In this document: piece after piece, positions 43,175-54,481 of the stretch
Position numbering within the stretch: the stretch's first letter is position 1
How the letters are laid out: each line of letters starts with the position of its first letter
Source of the DNA: Myxococcota bacterium
GTDB lineage: Bacteria > Myxococcota_A > UBA9160 > UBA4427
Direction: 5' to 3'
Assembly (NCBI GenBank): GCA_028823175.1
Contig: JAPKBZ010000023.1
Span: forward strand, 1 to 57,852
Length of the DNA stretch: 57,852 nucleotides
The notes under the pieces: generated by a model
Seen by the model: the letters and a program-made list of their open reading frames with translations, nothing else
The model's database searches: none
What the model was told of the DNA's origin: nothing
Translations under genes and position numbers: made by a program

Positions 43175-45252
43175 CCCTCCTCCTTGCTGTGTGCGCTCGG
43201 ATCATACCAAATCGGAGAACTCCAAAGTCGCTCCTGAATGGTCTGAGGAACCACGGGTTTCGTACAGACCTCCGGCCGAGAATCCGGAGGAAGTGCAATG
43301 CACTGACGCTGGGTCCAGCGGCAACTGGGGTTCTCGATCACGCGCACGTAGTAGGAGGCGTTCCGGCCGGGATCAAAATCGGGATCGCTCCAAACGCTGC
43401 ACAAACTATCGGCCCCAGCTCCCTTGGGCGCGCACGTGTCGAGATCGACGCTGGCCTCATTGGCTCCACCCGCGACGTCGTAAACCTTTTGGTGAAATTG
43501 GCCATCGTCACCGAGCCATCCCTTGATGACCTGGGCACGCTGCAAAAGCCCGCCCGGCTGCCCGGGAATACCGGGGTCCCGGAGGGCGGAAACGACAAAG
43601 GAAGGCGCCGCCGCTCCCTTTGGGCGCGGTGGCAGGTCGCTCCCCATGGGCACCCCCTGGGCGTAACCCTCTTCGACAAGGTCGGAGCTTTTGCAAAGAT
43701 TCGCAGGGTAGTCCCATCCCCCAAAGAAGCGGGCCGTCATCCGTGGGCCACTGGTTCCGAAGACCTCCCGCTTTTCCATGGCATCAAAAAGCGAATCTCG
43801 AGAATTTTCCTCGGCCCAAATACCCGCCAGGCCGCCGGGGCTCGAAATCACGTTAGAGATCGCGGCGACCACGGCCGAGTCCGTCGAGAGCCGTTGGGCC
43901 ACCGTCGCGTCCTCGACGCCGTGCCAACCCTGGTAGCTGTACTCCTCCACGTCGCCGGGCGTGGCATTGTGGTTATCCGTCGCGGCGATAATCCCGAGCT
44001 TGTACGGGTTGACCCCTATGCGCTCCTGCTCGCGAAAGCCCTCAACGAGCACGTTTCGCACGTAGTCGAGCCGGGAAACACAGCCCTGGCCTGCCAGGGC
44101 ACCCGAGCCGGTTCCCTCTACGCAATCCGGCGCAGTCGGGGGGCGCCATTCCTCGAAAGCACAGAACTCATCGGGGTCGGAGACCACCCCATACATGTCA
44201 TTTCGGCATTCCGAATCGCCCTTGACCTGGGAAATTTCCACCAGGATTTCCAATTCGGCTCGCAGCCTGGCACGGGCCCGCTGGGTTTCCAGGGGCAGCT
44301 CCCGGCCGGTGACTGTGAACATGCGTCCGTTGCTCAAATTCGAATTATGGGGAACCGTGAGCACATCGCAGCCTGTCCCCGCCTGGAGGCATTGCTCGTT
44401 CAAGCGCCCCCACAGCTCGTAGACATCGGGGTAATCCACCCAAGCGGTCGGCGATGCGGGCACATTGTCGTTTCGGAAGATCACGTTGTGGTGAACCTTG
44501 GCCAGGCCCGGAGTGGCTGTGTACTCGTATGCGTTGAAGGTAGTAAACGAACACGCTGAAGTTCGGTCATAATGGCGCGATGCCGCGGCCTGCTGCTCGC
44601 GCCAGACCGTCGCCATGGCCTCGAGGCAGAGTTTGTTGTCGTCCCCACAGAGTTCCGAGCTTCGAACAGGAACCTCCGAGCGAGGGTCGAGAGAACTCGT
44701 AATGGCACCCGCGCGAGCGACAAAGCCTGCGGCTTCGCCGCCCGATCCCCCCGTCTCGCCCCGGAAGATCTTGCAGCCCTCGGCCTCGTAGCGCGCCGAA
44801 CCCTTGCGCGTACAGAGAGCCACCTCTCCCTGGTAGGAGGCGTGATCCGTCAGGGCCGCGAAATCGAGGGGCCGCTCCAACTGGGCAAAGCGCAGGGGCT
44901 TGCCGTCGGGGCCGTAGGGAGCGAGGCCGATTTGCTCCCCCTTGGCGAAGCGATAGACATCGTCGGCACTCCCGCGGACATCCCACATGCTCGCATCGAA
45001 GGAGAGTGCGGAGTGAATGTGAAGCTCACCCCAAAACGCCCGGCGCAGTGGGTCGCGCGCAGCACAGGCCTCCCGGTTTTCGCTGTAAGCGTGACCCGAT
45101 TTGGCCTTGGCTGTCTCTGTTTCTCCCGCATGGACTCGCGACTCGAAAATCAGCACATCCATGGACAATACAATCACAGCCAGCCCCAGGATTCTCGCTA
45201 AACCCAGCGAGAATCCGCTCCCGTCTCGCAATCGATCGACTAAAATATCCAA
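43171..45252 (-). CDS. Exported DUF3604 protein (PHP-like metallohydrolase fold)
   Basis: This is a protein of about 693 residues with a signal-peptide-like hydrophobic start (LARILGLAVIVLSMDVLIF, then ESRVHAGE). The DUF3604 domain opens FWGELHIHSALSFDASMW and continues PLDFAALTDHASYQGEVALC, giving PHP-type His/Asp metal ligands. Later parts include YEYTATPGLAKVHHNVIFR, VPHNSNLSNGRMF and IIAATDNHNATPGDVEEYSY. The reaction is not established for the family; a hydrolase is likely. TTG 45252 is preferred because GGGAGAG lies just upstream. An ATG at 45162 is the main alternative. It is the first gene of the long minus-strand cluster. Confidence 0.82.
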   Translation of the reverse strand: MDILVDRLRDGSGFSLGLARILGLAVIVLSMDVLIFESRVHAGETETAKAKSGHAYSENREACAARDPLRRAFWGELHIHSALSFDASMWDVRGSADDVYRFAKGEQIGLAPYGPDGKPLRFAQLERPLDFAALTDHASYQGEVALCTRKGSARYEAEGCKIFRGETGGSGGEAAGFVARAGAITSSLDPRSEVPVRSSELCGDDNKLCLEAMATVWREQQAAASRHYDRTSACSFTTFNAYEYTATPGLAKVHHNVIFRNDNVPASPTAWVDYPDVYELWGRLNEQCLQAGTGCDVLTVPHNSNLSNGRMFTVTGRELPLETQRARARLRAELEILVEISQVKGDSECRNDMYGVVSDPDEFCAFEEWRPPTAPDCVEGTGSGALAGQGCVSRLDYVRNVLVEGFREQERIGVNPYKLGIIAATDNHNATPGDVEEYSYQGWHGVEDATVAQRLSTDSAVVAAISNVISSPGGLAGIWAEENSRDSLFDAMEKREVFGTSGPRMTARFFGGWDYPANLCKSSDLVEEGYAQGVPMGSDLPPRPKGAAAPSFVVSALRDPGIPGQPGGLLQRAQVIKGWLGDDGQFHQKVYDVAGGANEASVDLDTCAPKGAGADSLCSVWSDPDFDPGRNASYYVRVIENPSCRWTQRQCIALPPDSRPEVCTKPVVPQTIQERLWSSPIWYDPSAHSKEEG

Positions 45253-45455
45253 TTGACTCTCCCGGGGATTGCGAGGCGACTCGCCGCTGATGGCGACAGG
45301 CCCAACCAAGCTTGGCTCTCGAAAATTCGTCAAAGCTATCGCCGAACAATAGTTATGTATGATCCAAAGGGCTAGACGATATCCGGCCCCTCGATCGCGG
45401 CGGATCACCGCCCTCCCCTGTCCAGACAACGCCCCAAAGCCATCAAGGATCCTTC
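45253..45455. promoter_or_regulatory. Divergent promoter region of the two oxidation operons
   Basis: These 203 bp separate the two divergently transcribed oxidation units. The middle (45320-45365) is AT-richer and holds an imperfect inverted repeat AGCTAT...ATAGTT (about 45335-45356) and a TATGAT box at 45358-45363. Such a layout suits one regulator controlling both directions. No regulator gene was found in the window next to it. Confidence 0.4.
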
Positions 45456-46652
45456 ATGAGTCGCACTCGATTGATCGAGATAACCCGCCGGCATATCGCC
45501 CATGCTGTCGCGGGCACCGTGGATCAAGCGCCCGGCATTCGCAGCGTCCCCGCCGATCACTACTGCGACTCTCAGCGATGGCAACTCGAGGTCGATCGCA
45601 TTTTTCGCCGCCTGCCCCTCCTGCTGGCTTTCTCGACAGAATTCCCGAAACCCCACAGCTACCGGGCGCTGGAGGTCGCAGGCGTCCCCATCCTGCTGGT
45701 GCGCAATGGCAAGGGCAGCATGCGAGCCTTCGTCAACATGTGCAGTCACCGAGGCGCTCAGGTCGTCGCCGAGGGCTCCGGCGAGGCCCGGCGCTTTCTC
45801 TGTCCCTACCATGCCTGGGCTTACGACAGCAATGGGGCTCTTCTTGGCGTTCGCAACAGCGGTGAGTTCGGCGAGGTCGATCCGAGTTGCCACGGGCTGA
45901 CGCCTCTTCCCGTCAGCGAGCGAGCTGGCATGATCTTCGGAGTTCTGTCTCCGGCCGAGAGCTTTGATTTCGACGCCTTCTTCTGTGGCTACGACAAAGT
46001 GCTCGCCCTCCTGGGCTTTGCCGATTGTCAGGTCGTCGGGCGTCAGGCCGTCGAGGGCCCGAATTGGAAGATCGCCTACGACGGCTACCTCGATTTTTAC
46101 CATCTTCCGATCCTACACCGCGAGTCCTTCGGAACCGAGATCGGCGACAAAGCGGTCTACGATGCCTGGGGGCCGCACCAAAAGGTCAGCATGCCCCTTC
46201 CCTACCTGGCCTCTCTCGAAAAAAAGCCTGAAGAAGAATGGCCCGAATCCCTGCTCTTGGCCGGCATCTGGACGATCTTCCCGCACGTCTCGATAGGGAC
46301 ATTCGATGCCGATGGGCCCTTCTTCATGATCTCGCAACTCTTCCCCGGAGAGAGGGTCGATTCCTCGATCACGTACCAGACCTTCCTCTCTCCCGCGCCT
46401 CCCGGTCAGGAAAACAGGGAGGGAATCGCGAAGCAGATGGAATTCCTGCACAGAGTCGTTCGGGATGAGGACTACGCGACGGGCAAGACCATCGGGCGTA
46501 ACCTCGCAACCGGGGCCAAAGCCAACGTTCTCTTTGGGCGTAACGAAGGGGGCGGACAGCGCTTCCACAGCTGGGTGGATGCCCTTGTCGAGGCCGGCGA
46601 GTCGGATCTGCCTGAAATTTTCTCGCGCGACATAGGCCCCGAGATTCGCTGA
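45456..46652 (+). CDS. Rieske-type oxygenase, alpha subunit
   Basis: This is a 398-residue non-heme iron oxygenase. The Rieske ligands are in NMCSHRGAQVVAEG and RFLCPYHAWAYDSNG (CxH-x17-CxxH), about residues 94-117. The catalytic iron site is YDGYLDFYHLPILH, with a standard bridging Asp, unlike the Glu in the Rieske protein at 36482. No ferredoxin or reductase subunit is adjacent. ATG 45456 has AAGGAT upstream. The BCCT transporter follows after 99 bp, suggesting that the imported compound is its substrate. Confidence 0.9.
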   Translation: MSRTRLIEITRRHIAHAVAGTVDQAPGIRSVPADHYCDSQRWQLEVDRIFRRLPLLLAFSTEFPKPHSYRALEVAGVPILLVRNGKGSMRAFVNMCSHRGAQVVAEGSGEARRFLCPYHAWAYDSNGALLGVRNSGEFGEVDPSCHGLTPLPVSERAGMIFGVLSPAESFDFDAFFCGYDKVLALLGFADCQVVGRQAVEGPNWKIAYDGYLDFYHLPILHRESFGTEIGDKAVYDAWGPHQKVSMPLPYLASLEKKPEEEWPESLLLAGIWTIFPHVSIGTFDADGPFFMISQLFPGERVDSSITYQTFLSPAPPGQENREGIAKQMEFLHRVVRDEDYATGKTIGRNLATGAKANVLFGRNEGGGQRFHSWVDALVEAGESDLPEIFSRDIGPEIR

Positions 46653-46751
46653 CCTAAACTTCACGGCATGCGAGCTCCCGCACCGCTAGACTGACCACGA
46701 GAAAACCCGGGTTCCTGAAGAGTACCCTGGGCCCAAGGGAGATCCGAACGG

Positions 46752-48248
46752 GTGAAACAAATCGACGGACGGATCTTTGCCCTCTCTGTAGGGTTTCTGC
46801 TTCTCGTGACTCTCCCCCTTGCCTTGGCCCCCGAGGCCAGTGGCCGCGTAATCTCTGTCACCTACGACTGGCTGGCCCTGCACCTCGGCCCGCTCTATCT
46901 CTGGGCCGGGGTTGGAACCCTGGGCTTCAGCCTCTACCTCGCTCTGGGGCGCTACGGCCGCGTCGTGCTTGGCCAAGATGACGAGGCTCCCGAATTCTCC
47001 AACCTTTCCTGGTTCGCCATGCTCTTCTGCGCGGGCATCGCCAGCGGGCTTCTCTATTGGGGCGTCATCGAGTGGGCCTATTATTTCCGTTCTCCCCCCT
47101 ACGGGGCGGAAGTCGGCTCGCCCGAAGCCATTTTGTGGGCCACGAGCTACCCCCTCTTTCACTGGGGACTGACCGCCTGGGGGTTCTACGCCCTGCCTAC
47201 CGTGGCTGTCGCCTACGCATGCCATCGCCGGGGCGAGACCGCCTACCGGCTGAGCAAGGCCTGCAGACCGGTGCTGGGCGACCATGCCGATCGCGGAGTC
47301 GGGCGGTTCATCGACGTCCTCTTTATGGTGGGCATCCTGGGAGGAGCGAGCACCTCTCTCGGGCTCAGCACGCCGCTGATCGCGGAGGGAGTGGCCGAGT
47401 TGACCGGGGTGGTGCGCACCTTCTCCCTGGATATCGGCATCGTGATCAGCTGCTCGGTGATCTTTGCCATCAGCGTCTACGCCGGACTCGAGCGCGGAAT
47501 TCGGATTCTCAGCGACCTCAATCTCATTTTGGCCCTGGCCCTGGTCGCGTTCATTTTCATCGCAGGAGATACGCTCTTCATCGTCAAGATGAGCACCGCT
47601 GCCGTCGGCCATGCCCTGGATAATTTCATTCGAATGAATTTATGGACCGACCCTATCTCCCAGACGGGCTTCGTCGAGGACTGGACAATTTTCTATTGGG
47701 CCTGGTGGATCGCCTACGCGCCCTTCGTTGGGCTCTTCGTAGCCCGCATCTCCCGGGGCAGAAGCATTCGTCAGGTCGTGCTGGGCATGCTTATCCTGGG
47801 CACCGCTGGAAGCTGGCTCTTCTTTATGATCCTGGGGAATTACGCCCTTTCACTCGAACTGAGCCAGCAACTGCCGGTCCTTGCTCTCCTCGAAGAAAAG
47901 GGGGCCCCGGCCACCATTGTCGCCATCATCCTGTCGCTCCCCTTTGGCTCCCTCGCCCTGGGCCTATTCTGTCTTGTCGCACTCCTCTACCTGGCCACCA
48001 CCTTCGATTCTGCCGCCTATACCCTGGCCGCCGGGGCGAGTAGCGATCTTGGCCCCCTGGCCGACCCATCTCGGGGGCATCGAAGTTTCTGGGCTGTCGC
48101 CCTCGCCCTGCTTCCCATTGCCCTCTTGGGCATCGGCGGCCTGCGAAGCCTGCAAACCGCCTCCCTGGTCGCGTCGGTTCCCCTCCTGGGGGTAGGCTGC
48201 CTGTTGGCCGTTTCACTTCGGCGCGCCCTGCGCGAAGATTTCGGCTAG
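46752..48248 (+). CDS. BCCT-family transporter
   Basis: This is a 498-residue secondary transporter with about 12 membrane helices. The family signature is present as EDWTIFYWAWWIAYAPFVG and RISRGRSIRQVVLGM, and the aromatic substrate box appears in PLFHWGLTAWGFYAL. BCCT carriers import quaternary ammonium or related compounds (betaine, choline, carnitine, DMSP) with Na+ or H+. The short termini suggest nutrient uptake rather than osmotic regulation. GTG 46752 follows AAGGGAG by 10 nt. Its position between a Rieske oxygenase and an SDR supports a catabolic role. Confidence 0.92.
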   Translation: MKQIDGRIFALSVGFLLLVTLPLALAPEASGRVISVTYDWLALHLGPLYLWAGVGTLGFSLYLALGRYGRVVLGQDDEAPEFSNLSWFAMLFCAGIASGLLYWGVIEWAYYFRSPPYGAEVGSPEAILWATSYPLFHWGLTAWGFYALPTVAVAYACHRRGETAYRLSKACRPVLGDHADRGVGRFIDVLFMVGILGGASTSLGLSTPLIAEGVAELTGVVRTFSLDIGIVISCSVIFAISVYAGLERGIRILSDLNLILALALVAFIFIAGDTLFIVKMSTAAVGHALDNFIRMNLWTDPISQTGFVEDWTIFYWAWWIAYAPFVGLFVARISRGRSIRQVVLGMLILGTAGSWLFFMILGNYALSLELSQQLPVLALLEEKGAPATIVAIILSLPFGSLALGLFCLVALLYLATTFDSAAYTLAAGASSDLGPLADPSRGHRSFWAVALALLPIALLGIGGLRSLQTASLVASVPLLGVGCLLAVSLRRALREDFG

Positions 48249-48350
48249 AGCCGGCGCGGATCCCGAACAGAGAGACTTCAGCAGGCGAGCCATAGAAGCC
48301 TGTCGAGCAAAAAATAATGAAATTTCACAAAAAAATGAGGACAGAACACA

Positions 48351-49181
48351 ATGGACCGTTTTCTTGAAGGACGCACTGCGTGGGTGACAGGAGGTGCGTC
48401 GGGCATGGGCCGCGCCATGGCCTTGGCGCTGGCTGATTCGGGCGCCAACGTCGCCATTGGCTCGCTACTCGCCGGAACCGGAAAGCAAGCAGATGGCGAA
48501 CTTGCCTATCTTCCGGGCGAGCGCGAGCTTGAAGAGACTCGCGAAGAAATCCAAAGTCGAGGCGTTCGAGTCCTCGCCCTGGGTCTCGATGTGACCTGCG
48601 ATACCTCGGTCGCAGAGTTTCACCGTGCGGCCGAGGCCGAATTTGGAGCGATCGACATTCTTGCCAACGCGGCGGGCATCACTGCCGAACAAACAATCTC
48701 CGGCCATCCCGACCCACTCTGGCACAAGGTCATCGACGTCAACCTCAACGGCATCTATCGAACCAGTCGGCTCTGCCTACCCGCCATGATCGAACGCCAA
48801 TGGGGACGAATCATCAACATCGCCTCGACGGCGGCCAGCGTAGGGGCGCCCACATCCGCGGCCTACTGCGCTTCCAAGGCGGGCGTTGTAGGGCTCTCTA
48901 AATGCATGGCCCTGGAAGGGGCAGCGCACGGCGTCACCTGCAACGCAATCAGCCCCACCTGGGTCGAAACCAAATTTGGAGCGAGCTGGATGAGCGATAT
49001 TGCCGAGGTCCAGGAAGGGCGATCGGGCGAGGCCTATATCGCCGACGCCCGGGCGGCCAACCCCCAAAACAGGCTGATCCAACCCTCAGAAATCGGTGCC
49101 TTGGCCTGCTTCCTTTGCCGCGACGAAGCCGCTGGCCTCACAATGCAAGACCTCACGGTTTCCGGAGGCTCTCTCTGGTAA
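48351..49181 (+). CDS. Short-chain dehydrogenase/reductase (SDR)
   Basis: This is a 276-residue classical SDR. The nucleotide motif is WVTGGASGMGRAMALALA, NNAG is modified to LANAAGITAEQ, and the catalytic residues are in NIASTAASVGAPTSAAYCASK. The SPTWVETKFG segment follows and the C-terminus is SGGSLW. An insertion after strand 2 (ELAYLPGERELEETREE) is unusual. It likely oxidises an alcohol made by the upstream oxygenase. GAGGAC lies before ATG 48351, and the stop overlaps the next start (TAATG). Confidence 0.88.
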   Translation: MDRFLEGRTAWVTGGASGMGRAMALALADSGANVAIGSLLAGTGKQADGELAYLPGERELEETREEIQSRGVRVLALGLDVTCDTSVAEFHRAAEAEFGAIDILANAAGITAEQTISGHPDPLWHKVIDVNLNGIYRTSRLCLPAMIERQWGRIINIASTAASVGAPTSAAYCASKAGVVGLSKCMALEGAAHGVTCNAISPTWVETKFGASWMSDIAEVQEGRSGEAYIADARAANPQNRLIQPSEIGALACFLCRDEAAGLTMQDLTVSGGSLW

Positions 49182-50842
49182 TGATGAGTGGCGACCCAGA
49201 CGGCTCCCTCGGCGCGAGGGAGGGCGAATCCCAGGTTCCCGACCGGCATCCCGGCCCTCGCTTGGCCGGTGCGGGCCTCGCTGCGGGTGCACTCCTCGGC
49301 ACCGCCATGGCCCTCTACGGCCTGGTCTCCTGGCTCGAGGGTTTTGGCTTCGCCCTCCAAACAGATCCAAGCCAGTGGCTCGCCGGGGTCGATCGGGCCG
49401 CCGCCCTCGATGCTGTTGGAAATGCGGCCGAGGTCATCTCGGCACTGCTCGCCATCGTAATCACCGTGGTCGCCATCGTCGTCGAACTCGCAGCCACCCG
49501 CTACACCCACCGCATTACTGAGCTCTTCATCCGCGAGCCCATCAATGTCCTGGTCCTGAGCTTCTTCGTCCTGACCACGGTTCTCTGCCTGTGGATCGCC
49601 GCGACCTTCGGAGGAGAGCTCTCACCCGCCGCGCTGCTCCCCCAGGCGGCGCTGTGGCTTCCGCTCCTGATGCTCACCATATGCCTCGTGATCCTCCTGC
49701 CCTATTTCGCCTTCGTCTTTGCCTTTGTCTCTCCCCTCAATACGATCCGGCGTCTCAGGGTCCAGGCACTCAAGGCCATCCGTAGCTACCCGAAAAGAGG
49801 AGAAAAGGCACGCCTCGAGGTCTTGACCGCCATCGAAGAACTCGCCGATCTGGCGCGTGGCTCCCTCCAGCACAAGGACCGCACCATCGCCATGGCGGTG
49901 AGCGAAGCCTTTTCCGACCTGTTGCAAGACTTTTGGCGGTTCCGCGACGAGTTGCCCGATTCATTCTTTGCCCTCGACGGAGTGATCGCCCGGGACCCCG
50001 ACTTTGTGGCCGTCGACTGGAGCGTCCGCCAGCGCCTGGGGCGCCGGGGGAGTTGGCTGGAGGTCAAGATCCTGCGCCAATTCCTCGAACTCTTCGCCAA
50101 CAGCCTGGGGCAGGCTCGGGATGTCGGTAGTTTTCTGGCGATCAAGACCCGCAACCTCGCGGTCGAGTCCGGTAGCGAGGGGCGGGAAACCCTGGCGCTC
50201 TGCATGCAATTCTTCAACAGCTATATGCGCGCCGCGATCAACGGCCGCGACCTTCGCCTCGCCTATTATGTGCTCGACCAGTATCGCCAACTGGCCGAGG
50301 AATTGATCTCCCGGGGCGACTCCGACGGCGCCATCCAAATCGGCCATTTCATGCGCTATTACGGCCAGGTCGCCTACGACGCCGGGCTCCAATTCCTGAT
50401 CGAAACCGTTGCCTATGACCTCTTCCGATTGATCGAATTCTCCGAGCAAAAAGGAGCGCCGGCGACGGACCCACTCCTCTCCATCTTTCTCGAGGTGGAT
50501 CGCCCCGAGGAGTCCCCGTCGGGTGAGGAGGATCGACTGCTCGGGGTTCGCCGGGTACAGGCGCAGTTGGCTGCGGCCCTCCTCGCCCGGGGCGACAGAG
50601 CGCGAGCCCGCCTGATTCAGCAGGATATGGCCGAGGAGCGCCCCGAACGGCTTCGCCTGATCCGCGACGAGCTCGCTCGAGAGAACCGGCCCGCGTATTG
50701 GGAGTTCACCGACCGGGGAGTCAACTTCTCCTACCTGCCCCCCGAGGCCCGGGCATGCCTTGACGAGTTCTTCGCCCCGTTCGACCTGCCCGATCGCGTC
50801 GCCCCGACCACGCCCGTCCCGGATGAAATCATGCCCAAATAG
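49181..50842 (+). CDS. DUF2254 family membrane protein
   Basis: This is a 553-residue protein with four N-terminal transmembrane helices (from LAGAGLAAGALLGTAMALYG through LLMLTICLVILLPYFAFVF) and a large helical cytoplasmic domain with many charged residues. The layout and the segment ALLAIVITVVAIVVELAATR agree with DUF2254, a family of unknown function. The TAATG overlap with the SDR, with GGAGG 12 nt before, links it to that operon, though its task in the pathway is unclear. It may equally be an unrelated gene read through. Its stop lies in a palindrome shared with the convergent cyclase. Confidence 0.8.
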   Translation: MMSGDPDGSLGAREGESQVPDRHPGPRLAGAGLAAGALLGTAMALYGLVSWLEGFGFALQTDPSQWLAGVDRAAALDAVGNAAEVISALLAIVITVVAIVVELAATRYTHRITELFIREPINVLVLSFFVLTTVLCLWIAATFGGELSPAALLPQAALWLPLLMLTICLVILLPYFAFVFAFVSPLNTIRRLRVQALKAIRSYPKRGEKARLEVLTAIEELADLARGSLQHKDRTIAMAVSEAFSDLLQDFWRFRDELPDSFFALDGVIARDPDFVAVDWSVRQRLGRRGSWLEVKILRQFLELFANSLGQARDVGSFLAIKTRNLAVESGSEGRETLALCMQFFNSYMRAAINGRDLRLAYYVLDQYRQLAEELISRGDSDGAIQIGHFMRYYGQVAYDAGLQFLIETVAYDLFRLIEFSEQKGAPATDPLLSIFLEVDRPEESPSGEEDRLLGVRRVQAQLAAALLARGDRARARLIQQDMAEERPERLRLIRDELARENRPAYWEFTDRGVNFSYLPPEARACLDEFFAPFDLPDRVAPTTPVPDEIMPK

Positions 50843-50852
50843 GCGCCAGCGC

Positions 50853-50860
<8 letters not shown>
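50835..50860. terminator. 12-bp stem containing both convergent stop codons
   Basis: CCAAATAGGCGC (50835-50846) and GCGCCTATTTGG (50849-50860) form a perfect 12-bp inverted repeat. It includes the TAG of the DUF2254 gene and the TAG of the cyclase gene on the other strand, so both proteins end in Lys encoded by the same palindrome. It probably serves as a bidirectional end; only GGTTTCG follows on the plus strand. Confidence 0.6.
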
Positions 50861-53102
<2,242 letters not shown>

Positions 53103-53174
53103 CACAATGAGTCCCAGAGGATCCCCCGTTACGCCCCGAAGACAAGGGCCGGGCAAAGATCGTCAAACCGGAGC

Positions 53175-54398
53175 CTAGGGATCCGGCGGGGCTTCGCCGA
53201 TACCGAAGCCGAGGCCACCCAGGGGATTTCCGCCCGGATCCGGCCCGACCTCGCCAGCATCGAAATCGAGATTCGCCAGGGGATTGACCCCGATGCCCAA
53301 GAAAGCATCGCTGTCGGTGCGATCCTCGAGAACCGGATCAGTGGGTTCGATGAGCAGGGCCTCGCCGACGACCGAGCCAATGCCGCCGCTCTCGACCCCC
53401 GCGCTAACCGGAGGCAAGGCAGCGATCAGGAGGTCGGCCTGAACCTGCGCGAGATCGCCCCCACCCGTTACGGGCACATCGATGGGGACGAAGTCCGAAG
53501 GGCAATCCATCGTTTTTCCGATCCTGTCGATATAGACCAGACGGCACATACCCGGCGGTACGGGAAGATTGTCTCCGCTCAACATGCCGGCGGTGATCCC
53601 GCCTTCCCAATTTCGCACCAAGGTCGACGGCTCGTCATAGTTTGGGGAATTGTTGGAATCAGCGGCCGTATCGGTCGAGTAGGATTTCCCACCGAAAATG
53701 AAGAGCCCACCCGGCCCCTGCTCTTTGCGAGCCTCGGCGAAGGCGACACCGAAGGCGCCCAAGGGCTGACCCTCTGCGCGCGCCGGTACTGCGGCTCGGG
53801 GCTGGAACGACCCATCGCCGCTGCCCAGATTGACCCGAGTCGTTCCCTCGGTGCCCTTGACGCCCATGATCGCGGTCGGGGTATGCACTTCGATTCGGGT
53901 AACGCCGCCAAAAGCTTCACCGACCCGAGTCCTAATCTGACCGCGCACCTGGCGCAGAACCGAAGGCTTGACCAGGGCGTCGGGCCCCAGCACCAGGTTG
54001 TTGATCAGGAGTTCGGTGTCCTCTCCAAGACCGAGCACGGTATCGTCGAGGAGAACAATCTTGGCCACGGAGTCGAGTCCGGTTCGCAGGGTATCCCCAG
54101 CGTGAATATCCTCATCCAGAACCGCCGCCGTCCACGTCGATTCGTTCGCCCGCAGTCGGTCGACCTTGCCCTGCACAGCGGCGACGAAGCCAATGGGATC
54201 GGCCGCAAAACTGGGGCCCGCCAGGGCCAGAACCACCAGAACCAATAGGCTCGCGCCAAGCTGCGGAAGGCTCGCGCCCAGCTGCGGAAGGCTCGCGCCC
54301 AGCTGCGAAAGATGCCCCCTCAAGCCGGCGCCCGATGTCCGATCGTGAGGGCGGACACCCGCAAGAGTGAAGGAAAAGTTTTTTCGAGCGATTCGCAT
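53175..54398 (-). CDS. Exported FecR-domain protein
   Basis: This is a 407-residue protein. A long signal peptide is unusual in having three LPQLGAS-like heptads (21-bp repeats) just before the hydrophobic core LLVLVVLALAGPSFA. A FecR-type domain follows at about 70-200 (FVAAVQGKVDRL, then IHAGDTLRTGLDSVAKIVL and LGEDTELLINNLVLG), and then a Gly/Asp/Pro-rich C-terminus. Unlike classical FecR anti-sigma proteins it has no cytoplasmic part, so it is periplasmic or surface-exposed. ATG 54398 has GAGAGGA 9 nt upstream; the frame extends to a TTG at 54416. It lies between the TPR/barrel gene and the cyclase, which suggests a shared envelope function. Confidence 0.85.
   Translation of the reverse strand: MRIARKNFSFTLAGVRPHDRTSGAGLRGHLSQLGASLPQLGASLPQLGASLLVLVVLALAGPSFAADPIGFVAAVQGKVDRLRANESTWTAAVLDEDIHAGDTLRTGLDSVAKIVLLDDTVLGLGEDTELLINNLVLGPDALVKPSVLRQVRGQIRTRVGEAFGGVTRIEVHTPTAIMGVKGTEGTTRVNLGSGDGSFQPRAAVPARAEGQPLGAFGVAFAEARKEQGPGGLFIFGGKSYSTDTAADSNNSPNYDEPSTLVRNWEGGITAGMLSGDNLPVPPGMCRLVYIDRIGKTMDCPSDFVPIDVPVTGGGDLAQVQADLLIAALPPVSAGVESGGIGSVVGEALLIEPTDPVLEDRTDSDAFLGIGVNPLANLDFDAGEVGPDPGGNPLGGLGFGIGEAPPDP
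54249..54311. repeat. 21-bp tandem repeat in the signal peptide of the FecR protein
   Basis: Three units of 21 bp (54249-54269, 54270-54290, 54291-54311), nearly identical (GCTCGCGCCCAGCTGCGGAAG with one or two changes), encode LSQLGAS, LPQLGAS and LPQLGAS on the minus strand. Being a multiple of three, copy-number change keeps the frame. Confidence 0.92.
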
Positions 54399-54425
54399 CG
54401 TGGGAAGTCCTCTCAAAAGCGGGTC

Positions 54426-54445
54426 GGATCGGATCGGATCGGATC
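54426..54445. repeat. GGATC microsatellite in the fecR-like leader
   Basis: GGATC is repeated four times without a break at 54426-54445, preceded by an incomplete copy. It lies in the 83-bp gap between the TPR/barrel gene and the FecR gene, about 28 bp upstream of the latter's start on the minus strand. It may alter spacing of expression signals if unstable. Confidence 0.85.
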
Positions 54446-54481
54446 AATAGAGCCCGGGCGACGAGAAGACGAACGGGAACC

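Noticed and set aside
48902..49180. N-terminal extension of the DUF2254 frame
   Set aside because: It lies in the SDR gene in another frame; TAATG at 49179-49183 with GGAGG upstream marks the start.
36482..50842. Biosynthetic gene cluster for a natural product
   Set aside because: P450s, ABM and SnoaL proteins occur in such clusters, but no synthase, NRPS, terpene cyclase or glycosyltransferase is present; an uptake carrier and Rieske enzymes favour degradation.
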